A stretch of DNA of 64,000 nucleotides from JBLHKS01 sp047620505 (GTDB lineage Bacteria; Verrucomicrobiota; Verrucomicrobiia; Verrucomicrobiales; DEV007), in NCBI GenBank assembly GCA_047620505.1, contig JBLHKS010000001.1:62001-126000 (forward strand). The letters are read 5' to 3'. This document shows positions 1-8,012 of the stretch, one piece after another. Both the position numbers and the translations under genes were made by a program. Under the pieces are notes generated by a model. It saw only the letters and a list, made by a program, of their open reading frames with translations. It did not search any database and was not told the origin of the DNA. Position 1 is the first letter of the stretch; every line of letters starts with the position of its first letter.

Positions 1-1190
1 TGCAAAAAGGGGTGGTGACTGGCTTCGCACCGTGTCTGATCGATAAAGATCGGCCGACAGTCGCGAGTTTTCTGAAGTCTCAAGGCTACCACACGGCGAT
101 TGTCGGAAAATGGCACCTCGATTTTGAATACCACGATCCGGATTCCGGAAAGGCTTTCACGCAGAAGCAGCACAAGACGCCGCCGGTTGGCGCGAAGATT
201 CCGGACGGCCCGATTCATCGTGGGTTCGACTATTTTCATGGCTTTCACCACGCGAGAAACATGGACGCGGTGATCGAGGATGATCGCGTGATCGCGCACG
301 ACCCAGAGATCAACATGCTGCCGCGCCTGACGCAGAAATCGGTCGAGTTCATCAATTCACGAGCCGGAAAAGTAGAGCCGTTCTTTCTCTACCTACCGCT
401 CGGCTCGCCGCACACGCCGATCCTTCCGTCGCCGGAATGGCAGGGCAAAAGCGGACTCGGCGACTACGGAGATTTCGTGATGCAGACGGACAATGTCGTC
501 GGCGAAGTTTCAGCAGCGTTGGAAAAAAACGGAATGACGGACAACACGATCGTCATTTTCACGAGCGACAACGGCTGTTCGAAAGCGGCCGGGATTCCGA
601 AATTGGCTGAGCAGGGTCATCTCGTCAGCGCGCATCTTCGCGGCTCGAAAGCGGACATCTGGGACGGCGGTCACCGGATCCCGTTTATCGTGAGATGGCC
701 GGGGCGTGTGGAGCCGGGTTCCACGAATGATCAGCTGATTTGCCTGACTGATCTGTTCGCGACTTTTTCTGAACTAACCGGTGCCGAGTTACCGGCGGGA
801 AGCGCCGAGGACAGCGTCAGTTTTCTGCCTGCGCTTGGCGGGAAGCAGATCGAATCGACCCGAGGCGGCGTGATTCATCATTCGTTCAGCGGTCATTTCG
901 CCTATCGCCGCGAAAATTGGAAGCTGATTCTCGCGCGTGGCTCAGGCGGTTGGTCATCCCCAAATGAAAAGCAAGCCGGCGCGAAGGCCCCGAAAGCTCA
1001 GCTCTACAACTTGGCAAAAGACCCCGGCGAAATGACCAATCTTTACGAGGCGAATCCTGAGATCGCCCAGCAGCTGCTGGAGGCGCTTGAGGCCGATGTT
1101 GAGCGCGGACGCAGCACCGAAGGGACGGAGTCAAAAAACGATATCGAAGCCGGAACGATCAATCTCTGGAAAAGCGAGAAGAAATCCTGA
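1..1190 (+). CDS. Sulfatase, C-terminal part (5' end outside window)
   Basis: The reading frame is already open at the window edge, so the start, signal peptide and formylglycine motif are not visible. What remains is about 396 residues of an alkaline-phosphatase-superfamily sulfatase. It has the VGKWHL stretch with its conserved Lys and His, the SPHTP segment, the metal-site TSDNG motif, and the GSKADIWDGGHRIPFIVRWPG-type block (LRG, WDGG, RWPG) typical of arylsulfatases. It ends with the small C-terminal subdomain (WKLI, LYNLAKDP). Such enzymes hydrolyse sulfate esters, often of algal or host polysaccharides, and are usually exported; the substrate cannot be told from the sequence. No partner gene lies downstream, where rpsM has its own promoter-like sequence. 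A copy of CAGCAGCTGCTG at 1068 encodes Gln-Gln-Leu-Leu. Family assignment is secure; activity cannot be judged without the N-terminus. Confidence 0.93.
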   Translation, partial: QKGVVTGFAPCLIDKDRPTVASFLKSQGYHTAIVGKWHLDFEYHDPDSGKAFTQKQHKTPPVGAKIPDGPIHRGFDYFHGFHHARNMDAVIEDDRVIAHDPEINMLPRLTQKSVEFINSRAGKVEPFFLYLPLGSPHTPILPSPEWQGKSGLGDYGDFVMQTDNVVGEVSAALEKNGMTDNTIVIFTSDNGCSKAAGIPKLAEQGHLVSAHLRGSKADIWDGGHRIPFIVRWPGRVEPGSTNDQLICLTDLFATFSELTGAELPAGSAEDSVSFLPALGGKQIESTRGGVIHHSFSGHFAYRRENWKLILARGSGGWSSPNEKQAGAKAPKAQLYNLAKDPGEMTNLYEANPEIAQQLLEALEADVERGRSTEGTESKNDIEAGTINLWKSEKKS

Positions 1191-1222
1191 CCGAGATCCT
1201 ACAGAAATCTTAAAAAAATTGG

Positions 1223-1251
1223 TTGTCAGGAAGGCAATCGGAATTTATACG
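1223..1251 (+). promoter_or_regulatory. Sigma-70-type promoter candidate for rpsM
   Basis: TTGTCA at 1223-1228 is followed after 17 bases by TATACG at 1246-1251. It lies in the gap between the sulfatase stop and the rpsM ATG and would start transcription about 35 bases upstream of that ATG. There is no clear Shine-Dalgarno sequence before the ATG. This is a consensus match only. Confidence 0.45.
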
Positions 1252-1291
1252 GGGCGGTTCATTCCCACAGCATATTTAGAATTTCCAAATC

Positions 1292-1663
1292 ATGGCACGA
1301 TTACTAGGCGTCGAAATCCCAAACGAGAAGCGAATTGAGATTTCGTTGACTTACATTTACGGCATTGGGCCGTCTTGGACCTCAAAGATCCTCAAGGCAG
1401 CTGGGGTCGACATGAACATTCGCACTGGCGAACTTACAGACGAGCAACTGGCCAAGATCACTCACGTGGTTCAATCCGCTGGAATCGTGATCGAAGGCGA
1501 TCTTCGTCGCGATATTCAGAGCAACCTGAAGCGCCTCAACTCAATCAGCTGCTACCGGGCACTTCGACATCGTCGCGGTCTTCCCGTTCGCGGTCAGCGC
1601 ACCAAAACCAACGCCCGCACTCGTAAGGGCAAAGCTAAGACGGTTGGCGTCATCCGGAAGTAA
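1292..1663 (+). CDS. rpsM: Small ribosomal subunit protein uS13
   Basis: The 123-residue product matches uS13 along its whole length: the MARLLGVEIP start, the helix-hairpin segment with YIYGIG, the LRRDIQSNLKRL region, and the basic C-terminal tail with RHRRGLPVRGQRTKTNARTRKG. It sits in the head of the 30S subunit, contacts the P-site tRNA and helps form the bridge to the 50S subunit. The context is unusual. In most bacteria rpsM is followed by rpsK, rpsD and rpoA, but here the neighbours are a sulfatase and a HEAT-repeat methyltransferase. A promoter-like sequence lies upstream and a short hairpin directly downstream, so it appears to be a single-gene unit. Length and key residues look intact, so there is no sign of a decayed copy. 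Confidence 0.97.
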   Translation: MARLLGVEIPNEKRIEISLTYIYGIGPSWTSKILKAAGVDMNIRTGELTDEQLAKITHVVQSAGIVIEGDLRRDIQSNLKRLNSISCYRALRHRRGLPVRGQRTKTNARTRKGKAKTVGVIRK

Positions 1664-1664
1664 T

Positions 1665-1683
1665 CGGCGCGCAGTTTGCGCCG
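1665..1683 (+). terminator. GC-rich hairpin just after rpsM
   Basis: CGGCGC (1665-1670) pairs with GCGCCG (1678-1683) across a 7-base loop, two bases after the rpsM stop. There is no T-run behind it, so it may be only a weak terminator or an mRNA-stabilising stem. Confidence 0.3.
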
Positions 1684-1699
1684 GCTTCTATAGATTTGT

Positions 1700-3250
1700 G
1701 TGAAGGATCTCGACCGAATCCTCGAAGACCTGCGCCAAGCCGCGCAGGCGGAATTTGAGGATCGGAAACGACACGAAGTCCGGATCGCGAAGTCCGCCAA
1801 CGCGGACACCGTGGAGGCGTGTCAAGCCGCCTTGGCTTCCGATGAAGTCGCTTTGCGCCGAACCGCGGTCGAAATTTTGAAGCGAGTTTGCTCGGAATTT
1901 CCACAAGCAAGCGAGTCGCTTCTCCAGCAACTGCTGAGCGATCCCGACGCAAAAACGCGTCGCCGAATCGCGGCCGGGCTCGGCGAAACTGGCGATTCTT
2001 CGCTGATCCCATCGCTGACCAACGCCCTCAACTCAGAGGAGCACCGATTTGTTCAAGCCTCGATCATTCTGGCTCTAGGGAAGCTCGGTTGCAGCGATTG
2101 GCCTGCGCCGTTCGATACCTGGGATCAAAATCACGGGCCGATTTTCGATGCGCTGAAAAAGGCTGGAGCCCAGATTCTTGAGCGCCCAACTGAGGAAATT
2201 GCGCGTGGAGTCGGGCATTACGTGCTTTCGCTCTATTCAGGATTGGAAGGCGCGTTAGCTGATGAGCTTCACGCGAGAGGACTTTCGGCCGGAGCAGCGA
2301 TTCCACCTGTTTTTCTAGGAACCTCAGCCTCGACCGACGAAGAAGTTAAGGCGCTTGGTGAAGTCCGTTCTGCTGTTCTGGATTTCAGGTCCGCAAACTC
2401 GACGTCATCTTCGATCGATGGCTGTTTTGAGCCTGCCGTTGCGGAAATCAAATCGGCTCTCGGCGAAGCCGCCGAAAATCTCGCGTTCCGCCTGACGCTT
2501 CCGACTGAGTCGAGCAAGAGCAAGTACACGAAAAGTGTTCAGCAAGCCGTGGCGAGGATTGAAGAAATCAGCGGTGGCTGGCGAAACGCACCAGCTGCCT
2601 ATTCGCTGGACATTCGTGTGATCCGCGTCGCTAACGAGTACGAAGTGATCTGGCGTTCGAGCCAGTGGCCGACGCCGCAAAACCGCGAACGTAAGTCAAT
2701 TCCGGCTTCGATTCATCCGTCAGTCGCGGCGGGGCTTTGCGTAATCGCCGGACGTAAGCAGCTGCTGACCAAACGCGCGTTGACGATTTGTGATCCGGCT
2801 TGTGGCGCGGGAACGATTTTGATCGAAGCCAGAGCGATGTTTCCGAATGCGAAGTTGATCGGCTCAGATTGGTCGGCTGATGCGGTTGCGGTAGCACGGG
2901 AGAATCTGGAATCCGCCGGCGTGAAGGCGGAATTGAGCCGAAGAGACTTTCGACAGCTGGGGATTCCGCCGAAATCGGTCGATATTGTGATCTCGAACCT
3001 GCCTTTCGGAATTCGCGTTAAAATTCAAAACATCGAAGGCCTCTACGCACAATTTCTAGCCGCCGCGCGCAAGATTTTGAAGCCTGACGGCGTTCTTGTG
3101 ATTTACACTGCGAATCAAAAATCGATTCACGCTGCTTTCAAAGGCGGCATGGGGCCGAGGTCGCTCACGCGAGTCGACGCATCGGGATTGAGCGTGTTCG
3201 TTACCCGAATCGAGGCCGCCGAACTGAAGGCGCTTCGAAAATTGCCTTAG
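1700..3250 (+). CDS. HEAT-repeat protein fused to a class I methyltransferase
   Basis: A 516-residue protein opening with GTG 37 bases after rpsM. Residues roughly 40-115 form two or three HEAT-like helical repeats. The middle part carries no motif I recognise, though its place suggests a THUMP-like or RNA-contacting role. Residues about 350-500 are a Rossmann-type methyltransferase with motif I DPACGAGTILIEA, an acidic GSDWS motif II and the catalytic-type SNLPFG in place of NPPY. That layout matches the RlmL/Trm14/UPF0020 group, which methylates guanine N2 in rRNA or tRNA. The RNA substrate is an inference, and the neighbouring ribosomal protein and helicase genes fit it. No signal peptide is present. 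The C-terminal domain call is firm; the HEAT fusion is a visible but less certain feature. Confidence 0.8.
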   Translation: MKDLDRILEDLRQAAQAEFEDRKRHEVRIAKSANADTVEACQAALASDEVALRRTAVEILKRVCSEFPQASESLLQQLLSDPDAKTRRRIAAGLGETGDSSLIPSLTNALNSEEHRFVQASIILALGKLGCSDWPAPFDTWDQNHGPIFDALKKAGAQILERPTEEIARGVGHYVLSLYSGLEGALADELHARGLSAGAAIPPVFLGTSASTDEEVKALGEVRSAVLDFRSANSTSSSIDGCFEPAVAEIKSALGEAAENLAFRLTLPTESSKSKYTKSVQQAVARIEEISGGWRNAPAAYSLDIRVIRVANEYEVIWRSSQWPTPQNRERKSIPASIHPSVAAGLCVIAGRKQLLTKRALTICDPACGAGTILIEARAMFPNAKLIGSDWSADAVAVARENLESAGVKAELSRRDFRQLGIPPKSVDIVISNLPFGIRVKIQNIEGLYAQFLAAARKILKPDGVLVIYTANQKSIHAAFKGGMGPRSLTRVDASGLSVFVTRIEAAELKALRKLP

Positions 3251-3357
3251 ATCGAAAAAGACCTCAGATCTAAACCCAGAAAATTCAACTCAAGTTCGAA
3301 ATCACGACTTTTGACCTTTCTTCCGTGATACTTCGGGCGTAAAAGCGCGACTCTGCT

Positions 3358-5073
3358 ATGGACACTCCTCCCTTTTCCGAACTCGGCCTGCCCGCACCCA
3401 TCCTCGAAGCAATCGAGGCCCTTGGTTTCGAGCGTCCATCAGACATTCAAGCCGCGGCGATCCCGCCCGCACTCGAGGGACGAGACCTGATCGGCCTTTC
3501 CGAAACCGGCTCCGGCAAGACGGCCGCGTTTGCCGCACCGGCTCTCGCACGGATCGACGTCGAGCTCCGAGCAGCCCAGGTTTTGATTCTCTGCCCGACG
3601 CGAGAACTCGCAAACCAGGTTTGTGAGGAGGTTCATCGCCTTGCGAAGAAGATGCCTGGCCTGCGCGCCGTTCCTGTTTACGGCGGCGCTCCGATGGATC
3701 GCCAGGTTCGCGCGCTCAAGGCTGGTGCCCAGCTGATTGTCGGAACGCCGGGTCGCCTGCTCGATCACCTGAGACGCGGAACGCTTAAGCCGGATCAGGT
3801 CCGGATGGTGATTCTCGACGAGGCAGACCGGATGTTGGACATGGGATTTCGGGAAGAAATGGAGACCTTGATGGAGCAGGTCCCGGAAGGTCGCCAGACG
3901 TTGTTTTTCTCGGCAACGATGAACAAGGGCGTCGAGCGGTTGATCAAAAAATTCGGCAACGAGCCCGAAATGATCGCGATCGAGCGGAAAACACTGACAG
4001 TTGAGGCGATCGAGCAGGTTTGTTATGAAGTCAGGCAGCGATCGAAGATTGAGCTGCTTTCGCGGCTGCTCGACATGGATCAGCCAAAGTTGGCGCTGGT
4101 TTTTTGCAACACGAAACGGGTCGTCGACGAATGCACCGATGCGCTTCTTGCGCGGGGTTACTCGGTAGACCGCCTGCACGGCGACATTTCGCAGAACCTG
4201 CGCGACCGCGTGATGCGCCTTTTCCGCGATGGGACGATCGATGTGCTCGTGGCGACCGATGTGGCGGCTCGCGGACTCGACGTGGACGATATCGATGTGG
4301 TTTTTAACTACGATTTGCCCCAGGATCCCGAAGATTACGTTCACCGAATCGGACGGACAGGCCGAGCCGGGCGTTCCGGTCGCGCGATCACGTTTTTGTT
4401 TGGTCGAGACAATTATCGGATCCAGACGATCGAGCGCTACACCCGCCAGAGGATTCCGCGGGCTCGGATTCCTTCTCAGGAAGAAGTAGAAGGCCGGTTA
4501 GCCGATCGGATGTTCGATACGGTTCGGGATCGACTCGAATCAGGCGAGTTCAAGGACTGTACTCAGTTGATTGAGCGTCTTCTCGAGCAGGGCCACACCG
4601 TGACCGATATTTCGAGCACGCTTTTTTCGATTCTGCATGAAAGTTCAGGCCGAGAGGTCGAGGAAATCATCGAAGATCGGCCTCAACGCAGAGATGACCG
4701 CGAGCGCGATCGCGGCGACCGCGGCAGTCGGGATCGGCCTCAACGAAGGGATGATCGCGAGAATCGACCGCGGGAAGAGCGGAAATTTCAGCGCCGCGAC
4801 GACCACGAAGGCGGTCCGGAGCAGGGGATGACTCGGCTTTTCATGAATTTGGGCAAGCTTCAGCACCTCAAGCCGGGCGACATCGCGGGCATGCTTTACA
4901 ACGAAGCGAAATTGCCGAAGGGAACGGTTGGCCGAATTTCGTTGTTTCCTAAGCACACATTGATTGAAGTCAGCACAGAGGTCGCCGATCAGGCAATTGA
5001 AGCTGGCAAAGAGGCGAAATTGCGCGGAAAAGGGTTCAAAATTGACTATGACCGCCGTAGCAGCGAGAAATAG
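3358..5073 (+). CDS. deaD: DEAD-box ATP-dependent RNA helicase (DeaD/CsdA type)
   Basis: A 571-residue DEAD-box helicase with all core motifs in order: a Q motif near residue 20, Walker A SETGSGKT near 45, PTRELA, DEAD within ILDEADRML, SAT, and the C-domain motifs ending in HRIGRTGRAGRSG. After the core (about residue 375) comes a stretch rich in Arg and Asp (RDDRERDRG-like, about 440-485) and then a DbpA/CsdA-type RNA-binding domain at the C-terminus. Such enzymes unwind structured RNA during ribosome assembly and mRNA decay, often in the cold. The linker is low-complexity and varies between relatives. The gene is followed after only 6 bases by a membrane-protein gene, so read-through into it is likely. 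The 107 bases upstream show no clear promoter. Confidence 0.95.
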   Translation: MDTPPFSELGLPAPILEAIEALGFERPSDIQAAAIPPALEGRDLIGLSETGSGKTAAFAAPALARIDVELRAAQVLILCPTRELANQVCEEVHRLAKKMPGLRAVPVYGGAPMDRQVRALKAGAQLIVGTPGRLLDHLRRGTLKPDQVRMVILDEADRMLDMGFREEMETLMEQVPEGRQTLFFSATMNKGVERLIKKFGNEPEMIAIERKTLTVEAIEQVCYEVRQRSKIELLSRLLDMDQPKLALVFCNTKRVVDECTDALLARGYSVDRLHGDISQNLRDRVMRLFRDGTIDVLVATDVAARGLDVDDIDVVFNYDLPQDPEDYVHRIGRTGRAGRSGRAITFLFGRDNYRIQTIERYTRQRIPRARIPSQEEVEGRLADRMFDTVRDRLESGEFKDCTQLIERLLEQGHTVTDISSTLFSILHESSGREVEEIIEDRPQRRDDRERDRGDRGSRDRPQRRDDRENRPREERKFQRRDDHEGGPEQGMTRLFMNLGKLQHLKPGDIAGMLYNEAKLPKGTVGRISLFPKHTLIEVSTEVADQAIEAGKEAKLRGKGFKIDYDRRSSEK

Positions 5074-5079
5074 CTTTAG

Positions 5080-5631
5080 ATGGTTGAGAAACTAAAGACA
5101 GTTGCTCTGGAAATTCTTAGCAAGGTCAGGAAGCAAGCTCCGCCAGCGGCTCGGAGAACCCTGATTTTGTGGCCGCTGATTATCATAACCCTTGTGAGTG
5201 TTTACGCACTTCCAGATTCGGGGAGTGGGGGAGAGTTTTTTCCACTAACCTCGTATCCAATGTACTCCCGAAACGGGAGCTGGACATACTTGGTTTACAT
5301 AACGGATCAAGATGGTTTACCGTTGGCCGCTGAAACCGAACTTGGACAGAGAACTTCGGTCCTCAAAGACATCTATAAAGCTGAGATGGATAAGCTCGCG
5401 AAAAAATTCGGCCTGAAGTCGAAACTTTATCTGACTCCAGAGCAGAGGGAACCAGCAGGATTGGCGGTTTTGCGTCACCTCGCTTTTGAAAAGGAGGCTT
5501 CGACAATCATGGTAAGGGAGACGGGGGCCACTGCGATCGAAGCTGTCGAGGTGCGAATTCGTGTAGCGAATGATAAAACCATAACCATTACCGAGGATAA
5601 AGTCGCTCGGTTGGAATTGACCGAATTGTGA
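5080..5631 (+). CDS. Membrane-anchored hypothetical protein, partner of HTTM-like gene
   Basis: A 183-residue protein with a basic N-terminus, one hydrophobic segment at about residues 28-44 and an exported C-terminal part. Just after the membrane segment it has the FPLTSYPMYS motif, which resembles the short conserved motif I associate with small proteins encoded beside HTTM (vitamin-K-carboxylase-like) membrane proteins. No catalytic motif is recognisable. Its stop codon overlaps the start of the next gene (GTGA), so the two are translationally coupled and probably act together. The pair is clearly more A+T rich than deaD before it, which is compatible with acquisition by transfer. The function is unknown. 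Confidence 0.72.
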   Translation: MVEKLKTVALEILSKVRKQAPPAARRTLILWPLIIITLVSVYALPDSGSGGEFFPLTSYPMYSRNGSWTYLVYITDQDGLPLAAETELGQRTSVLKDIYKAEMDKLAKKFGLKSKLYLTPEQREPAGLAVLRHLAFEKEASTIMVRETGATAIEAVEVRIRVANDKTITITEDKVARLELTEL

Positions 5632-6587
5632 AGTCTTTTTTCCGAAACGACCTCGGCAAGATCAGGTTCGAGGGCTACGAATGGTTGATTATGCGGATCG
5701 GCTTCGCACTGATCGCCCTTCACACGGCTTATGGATTGAAGGGGGAGATCATTGGCTATGATCGCGTTTTAAAGGAACCGAAGAGTTTGGCGACCTGGTT
5801 TAATATCGATTTCATGGGCAACGATGTCCTCGTGAACCAGCTTCAGTGGGTTTTTGTCGTTTTGATGGTGCTTTACGTCTTACAGGTCATCCCGTCTCTG
5901 GCCGTATTGGGGATGTTATCGATTTACTCCTTGGCAGGTGCCTTTTACGCATCGAATGGCTCGAAACCGCATCACCTCCAGCTAGTATCTTATATGATGA
6001 TCGGGCAGGTTTTTGCCTCGATCGTCCAGATTTGTCGACAACCGAGTTGGAAATCATTCTTGATGCCTGCCGGGTTACCGAGGGAGGCGATAGATGGATT
6101 CCGAAAACCATCGGTTTATCGCGATCGATGCGTTTTCTATGGAATGCAGATGTTGGCGGCGGCTTATGTCATTACAGGTTTGTCGAAACTCGTCCGATCC
6201 GAGTGGACATGGATTCAAAATGTTCCAAACTTGGTCGTCCAGATTGAGAAGACGCTCAAGATGGACTACTATAATACGCTTAAAGATTCGGATGACAGGG
6301 CCGCGAGGGGGATGATCGAATTGGTGAGCGATCATCCGTATCTTGGGATGATCATTTTTGGTGGAGCACTTTTAACCGAACTTTTCGCCTTTCTTGCTCT
6401 GTTCAATCGCGCCTTATTGTTGTTCTTCGGATTCGCGATCATTGCTCTTCATAAATCGATTGGCGCGGTGATGGATTTGCACTTTTTCTCTCACGAAGTG
6501 ATCGCTCTGTTGTTCTTTATTAATCTTCCTTTCTGGACGGTGGCGATTTGCAAAAAGTTCAAGAAACAGCCGATCAAATTGGCATGA
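5628..6587 (+). CDS. Polytopic membrane protein, HTTM-like
   Basis: A 319-residue protein starting with GTG that overlaps the preceding stop by four bases. It has about seven hydrophobic segments, including ones near residues 18-36, 65-85, 90-105, 118-132, 180-196, 240-260 and 285-305. Arginines and histidines sit between them (HTAYG, KPHHLQLV, LHFFSHE). The arrangement recalls the HTTM domain of the vitamin-K-dependent gamma-carboxylase superfamily, but the resemblance is loose and no catalytic Lys motif could be confirmed. Its stop overlaps the folB ATG in ATGA, so it lies in a tight three-gene run. Codon use is A+T richer than in neighbours. Membrane location is firm; the family assignment is tentative. 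Confidence 0.68.
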   Translation: MKSFFRNDLGKIRFEGYEWLIMRIGFALIALHTAYGLKGEIIGYDRVLKEPKSLATWFNIDFMGNDVLVNQLQWVFVVLMVLYVLQVIPSLAVLGMLSIYSLAGAFYASNGSKPHHLQLVSYMMIGQVFASIVQICRQPSWKSFLMPAGLPREAIDGFRKPSVYRDRCVFYGMQMLAAAYVITGLSKLVRSEWTWIQNVPNLVVQIEKTLKMDYYNTLKDSDDRAARGMIELVSDHPYLGMIIFGGALLTELFAFLALFNRALLLFFGFAIIALHKSIGAVMDLHFFSHEVIALLFFINLPFWTVAICKKFKKQPIKLA

Positions 6588-6949
6588 CGATTCGGCTGAA
6601 TGGAATTCGCGTAGAAACGCACGTCGGCGTTCCAGCCGAAGAACGGGCTCACCCGCAGACCCTGAAAATCGATCTCTGCCTCAGTTCTACTCAACCCTTC
6701 GATCGCCTCGATGACGACATCACGAAGACGATCGATTATCACGCCGTTTGGACCCGAGTTCACGAGATCGCGACCAACCGACCGCGCAAATTGATCGAGA
6801 CTCTGGCCGATGACCTGGCTCAGCAGCTGCTGGCGGATTTTCCGTTGATCGCGGAAATCAGCGTCGTGATTCATAAGTTTATCCTTCCGGAAACCGACTC
6901 CGTTTCGGTTTCGACAACTCGGCGGAGAGAAAAAACTGAGATCGATTGA
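6584..6949 (+). CDS. folB: Dihydroneopterin aldolase (FolB)
   Basis: The start chosen is the ATG at 6584, whose TGA overlap with the upstream gene implies coupling; the reading frame extends further upstream but only through the end of that gene. The 121-residue product fits the usual FolB size. It shows the family landmarks: LNGIRVETHVGVPAEER near the start with the active-site Glu, IDY near residue 58, the LIETLAD helix and the catalytic Lys in VVIHKFILP. It converts 7,8-dihydroneopterin to 6-hydroxymethyl-dihydropterin in folate synthesis. No other folate gene is nearby. A CAGCAGCTGCTG copy at 6821 encodes Gln-Gln-Leu-Leu. Confidence 0.92.
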   Translation: MTIRLNGIRVETHVGVPAEERAHPQTLKIDLCLSSTQPFDRLDDDITKTIDYHAVWTRVHEIATNRPRKLIETLADDLAQQLLADFPLIAEISVVIHKFILPETDSVSVSTTRRREKTEID

Positions 6950-7016
6950 AAAGAAGCGTGCGTTCGGGATGATATCTGCGTAAGCCTAATTCTGATCGCC
7001 CGTTATTTTTCCCCCG

Positions 7017-7607
7017 ATGGAGCATAAAAAGCGCAAACCCGACGCAGACGCCGAATTGGTCGCCCGTGCCCGCGAAGGAGACACGTTGGCGTTTGACGAA
7101 TTGGTGCGCAAACACACGCAGCGGCTTTACGGCTTAGTTTACAACATGACCTCGAATCACGAGGACACGAACGACCTGCTTCAGGACATTTTCGCCAAGG
7201 CCTATCGATCGCTGAAGCGATTTCAGGGGAAGAGCGCGTTTTACACTTGGATTTATTCGATCTCGGTGAACATGAGCCTGAATTTCCTCAAAAAGCGCAA
7301 CCGACAGAGGAAACTGAGCCTCGATGACGTGGATTTGAACATCCAGAACGACAGTGACTTCATCGAGCAGACTTCGAAGTCCGATCCGGTGCGCGAAGCC
7401 AACATTCATGAGCTCCAGCAAAGATTGAACGTGGCGTTGCAGGCCTTGTCAGACGACCACCGTGCCGTGGTCACGATGTTCGACATTATGGGAATGCCGC
7501 ACAATGAGATCTCGAAAATTCTTAAAGTTTCGCCAGGAACCGTTCGATCCCGCCTTTTTTACGCCCATCGCCAATTGCAGAACTACCTCGAAGAATTCCG
7601 CAGATAG
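7017..7607 (+). CDS. ECF-type RNA polymerase sigma factor (RpoE-like)
   Basis: A 196-residue sigma-70-family protein with region 2 (FDELVRKHTQRLYGLVYNM, then DLLQDIFAKAYRSL and FYTWIYSISVN) and region 4 with a helix-turn-helix (MPHNEISKILKVSPGTVRSRLFYAHRQL). The spacing fits the RpoE group. It binds core RNA polymerase and redirects it to a stress regulon, normally under control of a membrane anti-sigma factor. The next two genes fit that plan: a small one-pass membrane protein and an exported HtrA-like protein, both in the same direction within 50 bases. I could not find a convincing ECF promoter upstream to show autoregulation. Confidence 0.93.
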   Translation: MEHKKRKPDADAELVARAREGDTLAFDELVRKHTQRLYGLVYNMTSNHEDTNDLLQDIFAKAYRSLKRFQGKSAFYTWIYSISVNMSLNFLKKRNRQRKLSLDDVDLNIQNDSDFIEQTSKSDPVREANIHELQQRLNVALQALSDDHRAVVTMFDIMGMPHNEISKILKVSPGTVRSRLFYAHRQLQNYLEEFRR

Positions 7608-7648
7608 CGCCGTCATTGGTGCGAGCAAATCAGCCTAACTCACCCGCC

Positions 7649-8002
7649 ATGAACCGATCCGACGACCAATTTGAGTCTACCCAAAAACTGATCGCCCTGA
7701 AGCGTTACGAAACTCCAGGGGATGCGTATTTTGAGACGTTTTTCGAGGAGTTTAAAGAGCGGCAACGCGCCGAAATCCTCAAAATTACGGCATGGCAGCT
7801 GCTGAGAGAGCGGCTCGACACTTGGCTTAGCGGCTGGCACGGCTACCGCTGGTTGGCCGCCGGGGCTGGAGCAATTTGTGCGGCGGTGATCACTGCGATC
7901 GCGATTTCTCCAGAAGCGAATCGAGATGAATCCAACCCTGCCGCAACTCAGATTGCCGCGGTCGAACAAGCCGCGCCAAGTTCTTTGTTGCGCGAGTTCT
8001 AG
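7649..8002 (+). CDS. Small single-pass membrane protein, anti-sigma factor candidate
   Basis: The likely start is the ATG at 7649; the frame also allows a GTG at 7616. The 117-residue product has a charged N-terminal half of about 70 residues, rich in helices (YFETFFEEFKERQRAEIL), then one membrane segment near residues 74-92 (WLAAGAGAICAAVITAIAI) and a short tail. This shape and its place directly behind an ECF sigma gene suggest an anti-sigma factor, but no zinc-binding HxxxCxxC or RseA-like motif is present, so the role is inferred from context. The tail ends 10 bases before the likely start of the HtrA-like gene. Confidence 0.65.
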   Translation: MNRSDDQFESTQKLIALKRYETPGDAYFETFFEEFKERQRAEILKITAWQLLRERLDTWLSGWHGYRWLAAGAGAICAAVITAIAISPEANRDESNPAATQIAAVEQAAPSSLLREF

Positions 8003-8012
8003 AATCCTTGTT

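Noticed and set aside
3439..4344. 301-codon open frame opposite deaD
   Set aside because: It mirrors a well-supported helicase gene, and its translation is rich in His, Arg and Gln with no recognisable domain.
4706..7902. GCGATCGC (HIP1) copies at 4706 and 7895
   Set aside because: Occasional copies fit the many GATCG-containing codons. They are far fewer and less regular than CAGCAGCTGCTG.
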